This document shows, one piece after another, positions 34,048-42,823 of a DNA stretch of 64,000 bases. The position numbers were made by a program, and so were the translations under genes. The notes beneath the pieces were generated by a model. The model did not search any database. It was not told where the DNA came from and was given only the letters and a program-made list of their open reading frames with translations. Source of the stretch: Cognaticolwellia beringensis (lineage in GTDB: Bacteria; Pseudomonadota; Gammaproteobacteria; Enterobacterales; Alteromonadaceae); NCBI RefSeq assembly GCF_002076895.1, contig NZ_CP020465.1, positions 806,001 through 870,000 of the forward strand, read 5' to 3'. Positions within the stretch are counted from its first letter, which is position 1. Every line of letters starts with the position of its first letter.

Positions 34048-35446
34048 TACCTTGCTCTCCCAAGTTTGTCTTAGTTGTTAAATTTTTATCAGTGCTAAAC
34101 GCCGCTTGCGCTAATTGCTGCAATTTTTCATAAACAAAGCTTGTTTGCCAGCAGTGTTCAATATCGGGGATTTGCATGATTTTCTGCATAATTTCTTGCT
34201 GAATATCGCCAATGGCTAAGGCTTTAGAATAAGGCAATAAGGGCGAAAAGGTCACCATAGCATAAAGCGGAGTCCAAAGATTTGGGTGGCGCTGGTGAAA
34301 CTCTGCTTCAATTTTCTTTTGTAATAAAAAAGTGGCTTGGCCCGATAACTCACTCATTTCGACAAAGTTACGCTGGGCTAATTCAGTGATGGCATCAGCA
34401 TTGATCTTTCTCGCGGCTTGATAGGCGGGAAATATCTTTGACCAGTCTTGCTGATGTTCAGTAATTAATTCATCTAAAATACGACAATCTTCAAAGCCGC
34501 AGTTCATGCCTTGACCATAAAAAGGCACCATTGCATGCGCTGCATCACCAATTAAGGCGACTTTTTCGTTAATCACCCAAGGGTCAACTTTAAGCAAAAA
34601 TAACGGGTTGGCAGTTTTATCCAGAAACTCATCTATTGGATTTTCCAGTAAAGGCATGGCATCAGCAAAGTTTGCTTCAAAAAATTGAGTTACGTCAGTT
34701 CGTGTTGTTAATGACGAAAATGAAACCTCACCTTGATAGTCTAAAAATAAAGTACAAGTGAAGGAGCCGTCAGGGTTCGGTAAGGCAATGAGCATAAATG
34801 TTTTACGCGGCCAGATATGTAAAGCATCTTTGGCCATTTTAAATGTACCGTCTTTGTTGGCAGGAATGTGTAATTCAATATAACTTTGCGGCATATATGA
34901 CTGGCTATAACTAAAACGTGGCGTTTCTTGTGCTAATCGTCTCACCTTAGAGTACGCGCCGTCTGCGCCAAATAAAATATCTGCCGATACTTTTTCTACG
35001 TTATGTTCATGGCTAAAGCTGGCGCTGGCATTGCTAAAGTCTACGTCAATTAAGCGATGTTCAAACTTAATATCGATTAAGGTTTCTTGTTCTGCCAATT
35101 CAAGCAGTTGTTCGTTAATACCTGAGCGCGAAACTGACCAAATAGCTTGTCCCTCTTGACCATAAGCTTGTTCGGTTATCGTGCCGTCAATAGCGTGCAT
35201 TACACGCTTTTTCATAGCAATAGCATGCTGTTTGACCTCAGCTTCAATTCCAACCGACTTTAACGCTAGCCAACCCCGATCAGAAAGAGCAATGTTGATC
35301 GACTTTCCTTGATAAATATTATGGCTGCGAGAATCAGGTCGCGACTCAAGCAGTTTAACGGGGTGACCTTGACGAGCTAACATCACAGCAAGCAATGTAC
35401 CAACGGGTCCAGCACCGGCAATGGTTATTTTTTCACTTGTTGACAT
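34040..35446 (-). CDS. kmo: Kynurenine 3-monooxygenase
   Basis: FAD enzyme that hydroxylates kynurenine to 3-hydroxykynurenine with NADPH. The FAD site ITIAGAGPVGTLLAVML is at the N-terminus and the second FAD motif ALIGDAAHAMVPFYGQGMN at about residue 300. I chose the ATG at 35446 (AAGGAG 8 bp before; it overlaps the kynU stop as TAATG). A GTG three codons earlier lies too close to the ribosome site. The 468 residues match the usual length, including the C-terminal hydrophobic part (MVTFSPLLPYSKAL). Confidence 0.96.
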   Translation of the reverse strand: MSTSEKITIAGAGPVGTLLAVMLARQGHPVKLLESRPDSRSHNIYQGKSINIALSDRGWLALKSVGIEAEVKQHAIAMKKRVMHAIDGTITEQAYGQEGQAIWSVSRSGINEQLLELAEQETLIDIKFEHRLIDVDFSNASASFSHEHNVEKVSADILFGADGAYSKVRRLAQETPRFSYSQSYMPQSYIELHIPANKDGTFKMAKDALHIWPRKTFMLIALPNPDGSFTCTLFLDYQGEVSFSSLTTRTDVTQFFEANFADAMPLLENPIDEFLDKTANPLFLLKVDPWVINEKVALIGDAAHAMVPFYGQGMNCGFEDCRILDELITEHQQDWSKIFPAYQAARKINADAITELAQRNFVEMSELSGQATFLLQKKIEAEFHQRHPNLWTPLYAMVTFSPLLPYSKALAIGDIQQEIMQKIMQIPDIEHCWQTSFVYEKLQQLAQAAFSTDKNLTTKTNLGEQGND

Positions 35447-36753
35447 TAAATACACTCCTTTAATATTCTGACAAAGTGATAAACATCCTCAAAGCTATTG
35501 TATAAAGGCGCTGGCGCTACACGAATAACATTAGGCTCACGCCAATCGGTAGTTACACCCTTATTCTCTAAAGCAGTAAACATAGCTTTACCATCAAGAC
35601 CCGGGACATTAATCATGAGCGATAGCTGACAGCCGCGTTCTGCCGGGTCTTGTGGTGTAATAATATGAATTTTTTCTCCCAGCTCTTGGTTTATCAAGGT
35701 GATCATGTAGTGGGTCAATAATAAAGACTTCTTACGCAGGGCAGGCATACCACCGGCAAGCTTAATGGTATCAAAAGAGCCACGCACAGCAGCAAGCGAC
35801 AGTACCGGCGGGTTCGATAATTGCCAACCCTCTGCACTAGGAATAGCTTTAAAAGTATTTTCCATTTTAAAGCGGCTAGTCTTGTCATGTCCCCACCAAC
35901 CGGCAAGACGGTTAAGTTCGGTATTTTCTACGTGCCTTTGATGGACAAAACAACCCGCGACTGAGCCAGCACCGCTGTTAAGGTATTTATAACTACACCA
36001 ACAAGCAAAGTCGACTTGCCACTGGTGTAAAGATAATTCAATGTTACCCGCAGCATGTGCAAGGTCGAAACCGACTTTAATGCCTCTGGCATGGGCGACT
36101 TCAGTTATGCGCTGCATATCTAATACTTGGCCGGTGTAATATTGCACGCCAGGTAGTAAAATTAATGCTATTTCATCGCCGTGTTGCTCGATTAATTGCC
36201 AAAGATCTTGATAATTTAATAACGCTTCATCGGCTCTTGGTGTCCATAAAAGTAAGTTGTCATCGACACTTTTATTATGATGTTTTAGTTGTGATTCCAC
36301 CGCATAATGATCAGATGGAAAGGCATGATCTTCGATTAAGATCTTCGAACGCTGCTCGGTCGGTTGATAAAAGCTCGCCATCATAAAATGTAAATTGGCG
36401 GTAAGTGAGTTCATCATCACCACTTCCTTTGGCAATGCACCAACAATTTCTGCGGCTTGTTCGGTTAAGAACTCATGATAAGGCAGCCAAGGGAAATCCC
36501 CTTCGAAATGGCCTTTAACGCCCCGTGCTTGCCACGAATCAAGTAACTCTATTACAGCCGCACGGGCTAATTTAGGCTGAAGGCCGAGCGAATTTCCGGT
36601 GAAGTAATATTCGTCTGTGCCATCTGCCTGTTTAGGAATAGAGAATTGTTCGCGCATTGCCCTGAGGGGATCGTTACGATCAAAGTTTTGTGCGTAAGCT
36701 AAAGAATTTATATCAGCTTCAGTCGTTGATTTGTTATTACTCTCATTGCTCAT
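35446..36753 (-). CDS. kynU: Kynureninase
   Basis: PLP enzyme that cleaves 3-hydroxykynurenine to 3-hydroxyanthranilate and alanine. The 435 residues show EYYFTGNSLGLQPK, MMNSLTANLHFMM, FDLAHAAGNIELSLH and the PLP lysine in CSYKYLNSGAGS. The GCQLSLMI segment near the C-terminus is also typical. It ends at the kmo start and begins 91 bp after the cyclase gene, where an internal promoter could lie. Confidence 0.97.
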   Translation of the reverse strand: MSNESNNKSTTEADINSLAYAQNFDRNDPLRAMREQFSIPKQADGTDEYYFTGNSLGLQPKLARAAVIELLDSWQARGVKGHFEGDFPWLPYHEFLTEQAAEIVGALPKEVVMMNSLTANLHFMMASFYQPTEQRSKILIEDHAFPSDHYAVESQLKHHNKSVDDNLLLWTPRADEALLNYQDLWQLIEQHGDEIALILLPGVQYYTGQVLDMQRITEVAHARGIKVGFDLAHAAGNIELSLHQWQVDFACWCSYKYLNSGAGSVAGCFVHQRHVENTELNRLAGWWGHDKTSRFKMENTFKAIPSAEGWQLSNPPVLSLAAVRGSFDTIKLAGGMPALRKKSLLLTHYMITLINQELGEKIHIITPQDPAERGCQLSLMINVPGLDGKAMFTALENKGVTTDWREPNVIRVAPAPLYNSFEDVYHFVRILKECI

Positions 36754-36844
36754 GATGTACTCGTTTTTAATTATTATTGAACCGCTCTGTTTATAAGCTT
36801 TGTTGTGCTCATTTGTTTCGCTATTTCAGTGATATCAGTGCTGT

Positions 36845-37690
36845 TTAGCAATCCAAAAGCTCCGCTTGATATAACATCGGGCGACTGGGCGCTGCATCAT
36901 TTATAAAAGCTGGCGTTTGTAAATTCAGAAAATAGAAACCATCGGTTATTGTGTTGTCGATATAAGCCATTTCAGTAATGGTTTTATTGATTAAACTATT
37001 TGGACTCGGCTGGTGTGCACCCTCCATAACTTGCCAAAATAAATGATGGCAAGTCAACAGTCCGTCATCGTTGAGCCGGTCGAGTGATGGCAGATCTAGA
37101 ATAAGGTGTTCAACACCACGCTCTTTGAGATAAAGCACAGCATCTCGGCTGAAAAAGGCCGGTTGGTTAGCCTCATTATAGTTGGCCTGACATTTATCAT
37201 CGCTATTGGGCAGTGTTCTTACTGCTAAACACTGTAGTTGTTGATCATGATAAGGCGTGAGCAACTGTTCGAGTTGCGCGCGCGAAATAACTCGATCATT
37301 TACGTCAAAATTCGGCGTATAGTCGTCGTGAGTATCGCTGGCGTTTATCGGGGTAATTGAAATCAAAGGGCATGGCATTAAGGGCGGTAACTCTAGTGCT
37401 GAAATACTAAGTGCTAAGGCGTTTTCGGCATCGCAAATATGGCGAATGGTTTCGGTATGAGTGCCATTACAATGCGGATTAAAGCTTAATTCGTTAACAT
37501 TGCAACTACCGCCTTGTTCAGTATCACCCATAAAGCCACTAACTTGCATCGGCTTTGCCATTGCGGGCGTTGCGCCAAAATGATTCGGTTGATTATCACT
37601 TTGTTGAAAGTCTAAAGCGATAGCTAAAGAATGGCCAAAATCGGTATTAACGTTATAGTGCTTGTCTCCCAGCGTTATGGCTACTTTCAT
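36845..37690 (-). CDS. Cyclase-family (KynB-type) arylformamidase candidate
   Basis: 281-residue metal-dependent hydrolase of the cyclase family. The metal motif is HCNGTHTE (H-x-x-G-T-H-x-E), with a D-x-x-S/D-like segment near LILDLPSLDRL. KynB proteins of this family hydrolyse N-formylkynurenine to kynurenine, the step not otherwise covered in the cluster, so this role is likely. It is longer than typical KynB (about 210 residues) because of an insert around residues 110-175, so another cyclase activity is possible. Confidence 0.75.
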   Translation of the reverse strand: MKVAITLGDKHYNVNTDFGHSLAIALDFQQSDNQPNHFGATPAMAKPMQVSGFMGDTEQGGSCNVNELSFNPHCNGTHTETIRHICDAENALALSISALELPPLMPCPLISITPINASDTHDDYTPNFDVNDRVISRAQLEQLLTPYHDQQLQCLAVRTLPNSDDKCQANYNEANQPAFFSRDAVLYLKERGVEHLILDLPSLDRLNDDGLLTCHHLFWQVMEGAHQPSPNSLINKTITEMAYIDNTITDGFYFLNLQTPAFINDAAPSRPMLYQAELLDC

Positions 37691-37751
37691 TGTTCACTCC
37701 TAACAATGTTTAAGGTGCTTGGCAAATGTGCGATTTGTGTATTCAGCAGCA

Positions 37752-38762
37752 TCATAAAAATTGCTCCTTAGTTAAACCTAGCCAATTAAGCGCACTGCCA
37801 TGTAATAATTTAGCTTTAATGTCATCGGTAAAGTGACTCTCTTCAATCAACTTACCAGGGCTAAGTTCTCCTAAAGGAAAGGGGTAGTCTGTGCCTAGGG
37901 CAATATTGTCTGGGCCCATTAAATCAACCAGGTATTTTAAGGCTAATGGGTCATGCACTAATGAATCTAAATAAATTTGTTTTAGAAAATCACGCGGATT
38001 TACCGGGCAATCAACCGCACAAAGATCGGGTCGAACATTAAAACCGTGTTCAATACGGCCAATAGTCGCGGGAAACGAACCACCACCATGAGCAAAGGCA
38101 ATTTTAAGTTTCGGTAAACGTTGCAGTACACCACCAAAAATCATCGAACAAATGGCTAAGCTAGATTCTGCAGGCATACCCACTAACCAAGGCAACCAGT
38201 ATTTTGGCATTTTTTCTTTTGCCATCATGTCCCAAGGATGAACAAATACCGCGGCCCCTAAATCTTGTGCGGCTTCAAAAATAGGGAATAGCTGTTCATG
38301 ATCTAAGTTCCAATCATTAATATGCGAGCCTATTTGAACGCCAGCTAAGCCGATGTCATTTACACAACGTTCTAACTCTTTTATCGCTAAGTCAGGGGCT
38401 TGCATCGGTAAAGTGCCCAGACCAATAAAACGTTTGGGATGATCGTTAACAATACCGGCGATATGATCATTTAAATATTTCGATAAATCTAAAGTGTCAC
38501 GAGGCTTTGCCCAGTAATTAAACATTACCGGGACCGTAGACAGCACTTGTACATCAACCTTGTGCTGCTCGCAGTCTTTTAAGCGAACTTTAGGATCCCA
38601 ACAGTTATGATCTATTTCGCGAAAAAATTTTTCGTCCACCATCATACGAGCACAACCACATTTATGATGATCTAAGCTGACAAAACCACCATAGCCATAC
38701 TTTTCGCGTAGGTTAGGCCAGGTTTTTGGCAGAATATGAGTATGAATATCTATTTTTAACAT
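37752..38762 (-). CDS. 2-Amino-3-carboxymuconate-6-semialdehyde decarboxylase
   Basis: Zinc enzyme of the amidohydrolase superfamily (ACMSD, NbaD). The N-terminal metal motif is KIDIHTHILP; other ligands lie in VFVHPWDM (about residue 175), FAHGGGSFP and LGTDYPFPLG. The 336 residues are the family length. AAGGAGG precedes the ATG by 5 bp. The enzyme steers the 3-hydroxyanthranilate product away from quinolinate and NAD synthesis towards complete breakdown. Confidence 0.95.
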   Translation of the reverse strand: MLKIDIHTHILPKTWPNLREKYGYGGFVSLDHHKCGCARMMVDEKFFREIDHNCWDPKVRLKDCEQHKVDVQVLSTVPVMFNYWAKPRDTLDLSKYLNDHIAGIVNDHPKRFIGLGTLPMQAPDLAIKELERCVNDIGLAGVQIGSHINDWNLDHEQLFPIFEAAQDLGAAVFVHPWDMMAKEKMPKYWLPWLVGMPAESSLAICSMIFGGVLQRLPKLKIAFAHGGGSFPATIGRIEHGFNVRPDLCAVDCPVNPRDFLKQIYLDSLVHDPLALKYLVDLMGPDNIALGTDYPFPLGELSPGKLIEESHFTDDIKAKLLHGSALNWLGLTKEQFL

Positions 38763-38771
38763 CTCGCCTCC

Positions 38772-39359
38772 TTATGACTTTTTAGCGGTATGACCACACT
38801 TTTTACATTGGCAGTTTTGGCTATTATCATAAAAATTACTGAACACTTTGGGTAAATCAGTTTCTATATTGTCTAAGGTAAACTGTTCATTGTATAAAGG
38901 CGTTTTACAACCTTCGCAAAACCAAAACAATGCGTCTTGCTGGCCTTGTGCTCTTTTTTGCTCAACCACTAGTCCCACGCTGTGTTCAAAACGTTGCGGT
39001 GAATGTAATACCTTAGGCGGCAGCAAAAATATCTCCCCTGCTTTAATGGCGATATCAGTAAATTCAAAGGCCTTGCTTGGCGATTTTTCAATTTCTTCAC
39101 TGAGCTGTATGTAGCTCTTTTGAATGTCATCAGCAGCATCTTCATTGACAACACGCAGTACCATTTCGCCTTCAAGTTGGTAAAAAAGCTCAGGAGTTTC
39201 GTTATAATGAAAATCGCTGCGATTATTCGGCCCGCCAACCACCATGACAATATAATCGTCTTGCTCAAATATTTGCTTGTTACATACTGGCGGTTTGAGC
39301 TGTTCTCGATGCTCATCAATCCATTGTTGCAAGTTAAAAGGCAGAGAAAATTTAGCCAT
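38772..39359 (-). CDS. 3-Hydroxyanthranilate 3,4-dioxygenase
   Basis: Fe(II) cupin dioxygenase (NbaC/HAAO), 195 residues, that opens 3-hydroxyanthranilate to 2-amino-3-carboxymuconate semialdehyde. Substrate and metal ligands are visible in NNRSDFHYNETPELFYQLEG (His, Glu) and PPKVLHSPQRF. The C-terminus carries two Cys pairs (CEGC and CQCKKCG), the rubredoxin-like second iron site of bacterial forms. AAGGAG precedes the ATG, and it is followed 9 bp later by the decarboxylase gene. Confidence 0.96.
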   Translation of the reverse strand: MAKFSLPFNLQQWIDEHREQLKPPVCNKQIFEQDDYIVMVVGGPNNRSDFHYNETPELFYQLEGEMVLRVVNEDAADDIQKSYIQLSEEIEKSPSKAFEFTDIAIKAGEIFLLPPKVLHSPQRFEHSVGLVVEQKRAQGQQDALFWFCEGCKTPLYNEQFTLDNIETDLPKVFSNFYDNSQNCQCKKCGHTAKKS

Positions 39360-39371
39360 AATTTATACTCC

Positions 39372-39803
39372 TTATTTATTCGAAGTAACGGGTAGTGCCG
39401 CAATGCACTTTAATTCGATGGCAATCGGCGTGGGTAATTTGTTGATTTCGACCGTAGTACGACAGGGGAGGTTTTCTGAAAAATAGTCGGCGTAAATACG
39501 ATTGTAGGTAGCAAAATCATCCTTCATATTGGTGAGAAAAACCGTAACATCCACTAAGTCCATCCAGTCAGCACCCGCAGAGGCTAATATTGTACTGACA
39601 TTTTGGAAAACACTATGGCATTGGGCTTCAATATCGTAACTGATAATTTCACCTTGCTGATCGAGTACTACTCCTGGGATGTCTGAGCTGCCAGCTTGGC
39701 GAGGCCCAACACCCGATAAAAATAGTAAATTGCCCACTTGGCGAGCATGCGGGTATAAACCTACTGGGTTTGGTGCTTGTGCGGAATTAAATATTGTTGA
39801 CAT
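39372..39803 (-). CDS. RidA-family 2-aminomuconate deaminase
   Basis: 143-residue RidA/YjgF-fold protein from the ATG at 39803 (an in-frame ATG at 39815 is possible). It shows NPVGLYPHARQVGNLLFLSG, VFQNVSTILASAGADWMDLV and the conserved ligand-binding Arg and Glu in CRTTVEINKLP ... IELKCIAAL. RidA proteins in this position (NbaF/AmnD) release ammonia from 2-aminomuconate to give 4-oxalocrotonate. The context between the aldehyde dehydrogenase and dioxygenase supports this role. Confidence 0.88.
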   Translation of the reverse strand: MSTIFNSAQAPNPVGLYPHARQVGNLLFLSGVGPRQAGSSDIPGVVLDQQGEIISYDIEAQCHSVFQNVSTILASAGADWMDLVDVTVFLTNMKDDFATYNRIYADYFSENLPCRTTVEINKLPTPIAIELKCIAALPVTSNK

Positions 39804-40037
39804 AGTTGTATCCATTTACGTGTTTTATGCGTTACTTGTAACTGTACTGGCAATTTTTCCGCGCTATGCCGAAAACTAACCACCAGAAGAATTATTGCAG
39901 ATATTTACCCGACTCTTGTAATGGTAGCCGAGTTTAAAAATAGGGCAGGGTTGGATCAAATCAAGGTCCATTTGCAGCCTAAAACGCTCGCAAATATCGC
40001 TCCTGATGATTTAAATTTACAACATGTTTGACTCATA

Positions 40038-41480
40038 TTAATACTTCACGCAAACATTTTTGCTTTCGGTAAAAAAACGCATGGCTTCATCGCCACCTTC
40101 TCGGCCAAGGCCAGAATGATTCATGCCTCCAAATGGTGTGCGTAAATCTCTTAGTAGCCAGCAGTTTATCCAAACAATGCCGGTATTTATATTTTCGGCT
40201 AGAAAATGCGCTCGGCCTAAATTATTAGTCCAAATAGTCGCGGCTAAACCGTAGTCACTATCGTTTGCCAGTGCTAAGGCTTCTTGGTCAGTGTCAAAAG
40301 GTTGAATGGTGATCAAAGGGCCAAAAATTTCTTCCTGATTACAACGAGCATTATTTGCTAAACCTTCAATAATCGTCGCTTGTAAAAAATAGCCCTCTTG
40401 GCAACGTCCGCTAAGCTTAACTTGCTCACCACCGATTAAAATTTTACCGCCTTGAGCTTTAGCATCTTCAACATAGCTCAGTACTTTTTGTAAATGTGTA
40501 CTTGAGACAATAGCGCCCATTTCACTAGTATCTAGCAGCGGGTCATTAGGCTGTAACGCTTGCGCTTTAGCGATTAAGGCTTGTTTAAATTTTTCGTAAA
40601 TAGGACGTTCAATATAGAGCCGTGATGCGCATAAACAAATTTGCCCTTGATTGGCAAAGCTGGCGCGAAAGACCTGATCGACAGTACTATCAAAATCACA
40701 GTCAGCAAAAATTAATGCTGGATTTTTACCACCCAGTTCGAGAGACAATTTTTTAAACTTGGGGGCTAAAAGTTGTGCGATATCAGCGCCAGTAGTCGTG
40801 CCACCAGTAAATGAAATAGCCTTTACTTCTTCATGTTGACAAATGGCCTGCCCGACATTTGCACCCGTGCCATGCAAAATATTTAACACACCGCGAGGTA
40901 AACCAACTTTTTGGCAAATTTCGCCGAGCATAGCGGCGGTTTTTGGGGTTATTTCTGAAGGTTTGGCAATTACGCAATTACCCGCAGCTAATGCAGGCGC
41001 TATTTTCCAAGTAAATAAATAGAGCGGTAAATTCCACGGTGAAATACAACCAACCACGCCAACCGGTTGTCGTAAGGTATAGTTAATTGCGTTGCCAGCC
41101 ATAGCGTGAGATTCACTTGCAAACTGTGAACAAGCATGAGCAAAAAATTTAAAATTACTTGCGGCGCGAGGTATATCAACGCTACGCGCAAGGCTAACCG
41201 GTTTACCGTTGTCAATTGCTTCAGCCAGAGCAAGCTCTTCAATGCGTCGCTCAATTTCCTGTGCTATGGCAGTTAAATAATCGGCACGTGTTTCTAGAGG
41301 TAAGGCTCGCCATGCAGGTAAAGCTTTTTTCGCAGCGGTGACAGCTAATTCAACATCTTCATCGCCACTATCAGGAATTTGTCCATAAACCTTACCGGTT
41401 GCGGGCTCTATATTATCTAGATATTGCTGTTGGTGTGGCGCTTGGTATTGGCCATCAATAAAGTTTGCAATAATATCCAT
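40038..41480 (-). CDS. 2-Aminomuconate 6-semialdehyde dehydrogenase
   Basis: NAD-dependent aldehyde dehydrogenase of 480 residues (NbaE/AmnC). Catalytic motifs: SPWNLPLYLFTWKIAPALAAG, FTGGTTTGADIA, LELGGKNPALIF (Glu) and NQGQICLCASRLYIE (Cys). EEIFGPLITIQPF follows. GGGAG stands before the ATG and the SDR stop lies 11 bp upstream. The 220-bp gap downstream (39816-40037) holds no gene and may contain a promoter for the rest of the cluster. Confidence 0.92.
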   Translation of the reverse strand: MDIIANFIDGQYQAPHQQQYLDNIEPATGKVYGQIPDSGDEDVELAVTAAKKALPAWRALPLETRADYLTAIAQEIERRIEELALAEAIDNGKPVSLARSVDIPRAASNFKFFAHACSQFASESHAMAGNAINYTLRQPVGVVGCISPWNLPLYLFTWKIAPALAAGNCVIAKPSEITPKTAAMLGEICQKVGLPRGVLNILHGTGANVGQAICQHEEVKAISFTGGTTTGADIAQLLAPKFKKLSLELGGKNPALIFADCDFDSTVDQVFRASFANQGQICLCASRLYIERPIYEKFKQALIAKAQALQPNDPLLDTSEMGAIVSSTHLQKVLSYVEDAKAQGGKILIGGEQVKLSGRCQEGYFLQATIIEGLANNARCNQEEIFGPLITIQPFDTDQEALALANDSDYGLAATIWTNNLGRAHFLAENINTGIVWINCWLLRDLRTPFGGMNHSGLGREGGDEAMRFFTESKNVCVKY

Positions 41481-41490
41481 TAATTACTCC

Positions 41491-42279
41491 CTAAAGACAG
41501 CTAGTTCGACCGCCATCAACAGGTAAGTTAATGCCAGTAATATAGCCAGCAGCAGGCGAAGCTAAAAATGCTGCTGCCGCGGCAAACTCTTCAGGCGCTG
41601 CGAAACGACGCATAGGTATTTGTGCTTTTTCGTTAGTAGTGGCCTGTTCAACAGAGATATTCTGCTTTTGTGCCTTACCGGCAATAATGGCGTCTAAGCG
41701 GGCTGTTGCAGTCGCACCGGGTAAAACATTGTTAACGGTAATACCAAAAGGACCGAGTTCATTGGCTAATGTTTTAGACCAACTAGCAACCGCGCCTCGA
41801 ATAGTGTTTGAAACACCCAATCCTGGAATAGGCTGTTTTACCGAGGTAGAAATAACATTGATGATACGGCCATATTGTTTTTCTTTCATCGCGGGAATTA
41901 GCGCTTGGACTAAGTGATGATTAGTGACGAGGTGAAGGTTGAAGGCGTCGATAAAGGCGCTAACCTCGGTGGTACTGGCTGGGCCTGGCGCCGGACCACC
42001 GGTATTATTAATCAGAATATCAAAACCGCCGTTGGCAGCCACATCAGCGAGAATAACTTTATTTACTTCTTCGGGCTGGGAAAAGTCGGCAATAAGCACC
42101 TGGTGCTTTTGCCCTTGTGAGCAACTAAGCTCATTTTTAACCGCTTCAAGCCTTTCTGGATTTCGTGAAAATAGGGTAATGCTAGCGCCTAAGTTGGCAA
42201 GTTCAATTGCACAAGCTCGCCCAATACCTTGGCTACTGCCACAAACTAAAGCTTTTTTTGATGCTAAGTTAATATCCAT
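41491..42279 (-). CDS. SDR-family protein with an altered active site
   Basis: 262-residue short-chain dehydrogenase fold. The cofactor site is VCGSSQGIGRACAIELA, the NAG-like motif NNTGGPAPGP and the C-terminal AAAFLASPAAGYITGINLPVDGG. Ser is present in NVISTSV, but where classical SDRs have YxxxK the sequence is SNTIR, so both Tyr and Lys are missing. Such divergent SDRs occur widely. As the first gene of the cluster it may act on 4-oxalocrotonate or a related intermediate; the function is not established. Confidence 0.85.
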   Translation of the reverse strand: MDINLASKKALVCGSSQGIGRACAIELANLGASITLFSRNPERLEAVKNELSCSQGQKHQVLIADFSQPEEVNKVILADVAANGGFDILINNTGGPAPGPASTTEVSAFIDAFNLHLVTNHHLVQALIPAMKEKQYGRIINVISTSVKQPIPGLGVSNTIRGAVASWSKTLANELGPFGITVNNVLPGATATARLDAIIAGKAQKQNISVEQATTNEKAQIPMRRFAAPEEFAAAAAFLASPAAGYITGINLPVDGGRTSCL

Positions 42280-42823
42280 TATTGACCTTTATGTTGTATT
42301 TTTTATTATCAAATGTATCGAGAAAACGTTAAAAGTATAACGTGGAAATTTCAACTACCATTCTTTTATAAGCACTTTTTTAGCATAATAAAAAATTTAA
42401 TGTCAGTAAAACTTCGACAAAAATTGTGCAAACTATTTGCTCTTGTGTCAGGTTAAATTTCCGCAGGTTAAATAAGCGGAATTTGTTGTTAAAAAAATCT
42501 TATCCCCGAGATTCATAAATCAAGAAGTAATCAAATGAGTTACGAAGTGGTATATTCATTAATCGAAATGGGCGTTGAGTAAACGATATGGCTTAGCTTT
42601 GTACTGTTAACAACCGCTTTATTTACAAGCAATTATAAGGTCAATATCAGGACGAAATTACGGTGCTTGTCGCTGAATTTCTGCAGATTAACGAAAACAT
42701 CAAGACTTTGCTAATCAGGCTAGGTAAAGTAAATCAATAGACTAACCGTTAGCTGTACTGACAAAATTCAAAGCAAGTTGTTATAAAAACACAACGAATA
42801 CTGAACTACACAGGGAGCCAAAA
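42280..42823. other. Divergent inter-genic region before the M20 hydrolase
   Basis: This 544-bp gap must carry the promoters for the leftward kyn cluster and the rightward hydrolase. Two short plus-strand frames read like protein: MSYEVVYSLIEMGVE (42535-42582) and EITVLVAEFLQINENIKTLL (about 42651-42738). Neither has a clear ribosome site, and they may be traces of a lost gene. No operator dyad is convincing. Confidence 0.45.

Noticed and set aside
42651..42738. Protein-like frame EITVLVAEFLQINENIKTLL considered as a small gene
   Set aside because: No ATG or ribosome site and a stop just upstream; recorded only as a possible gene trace.
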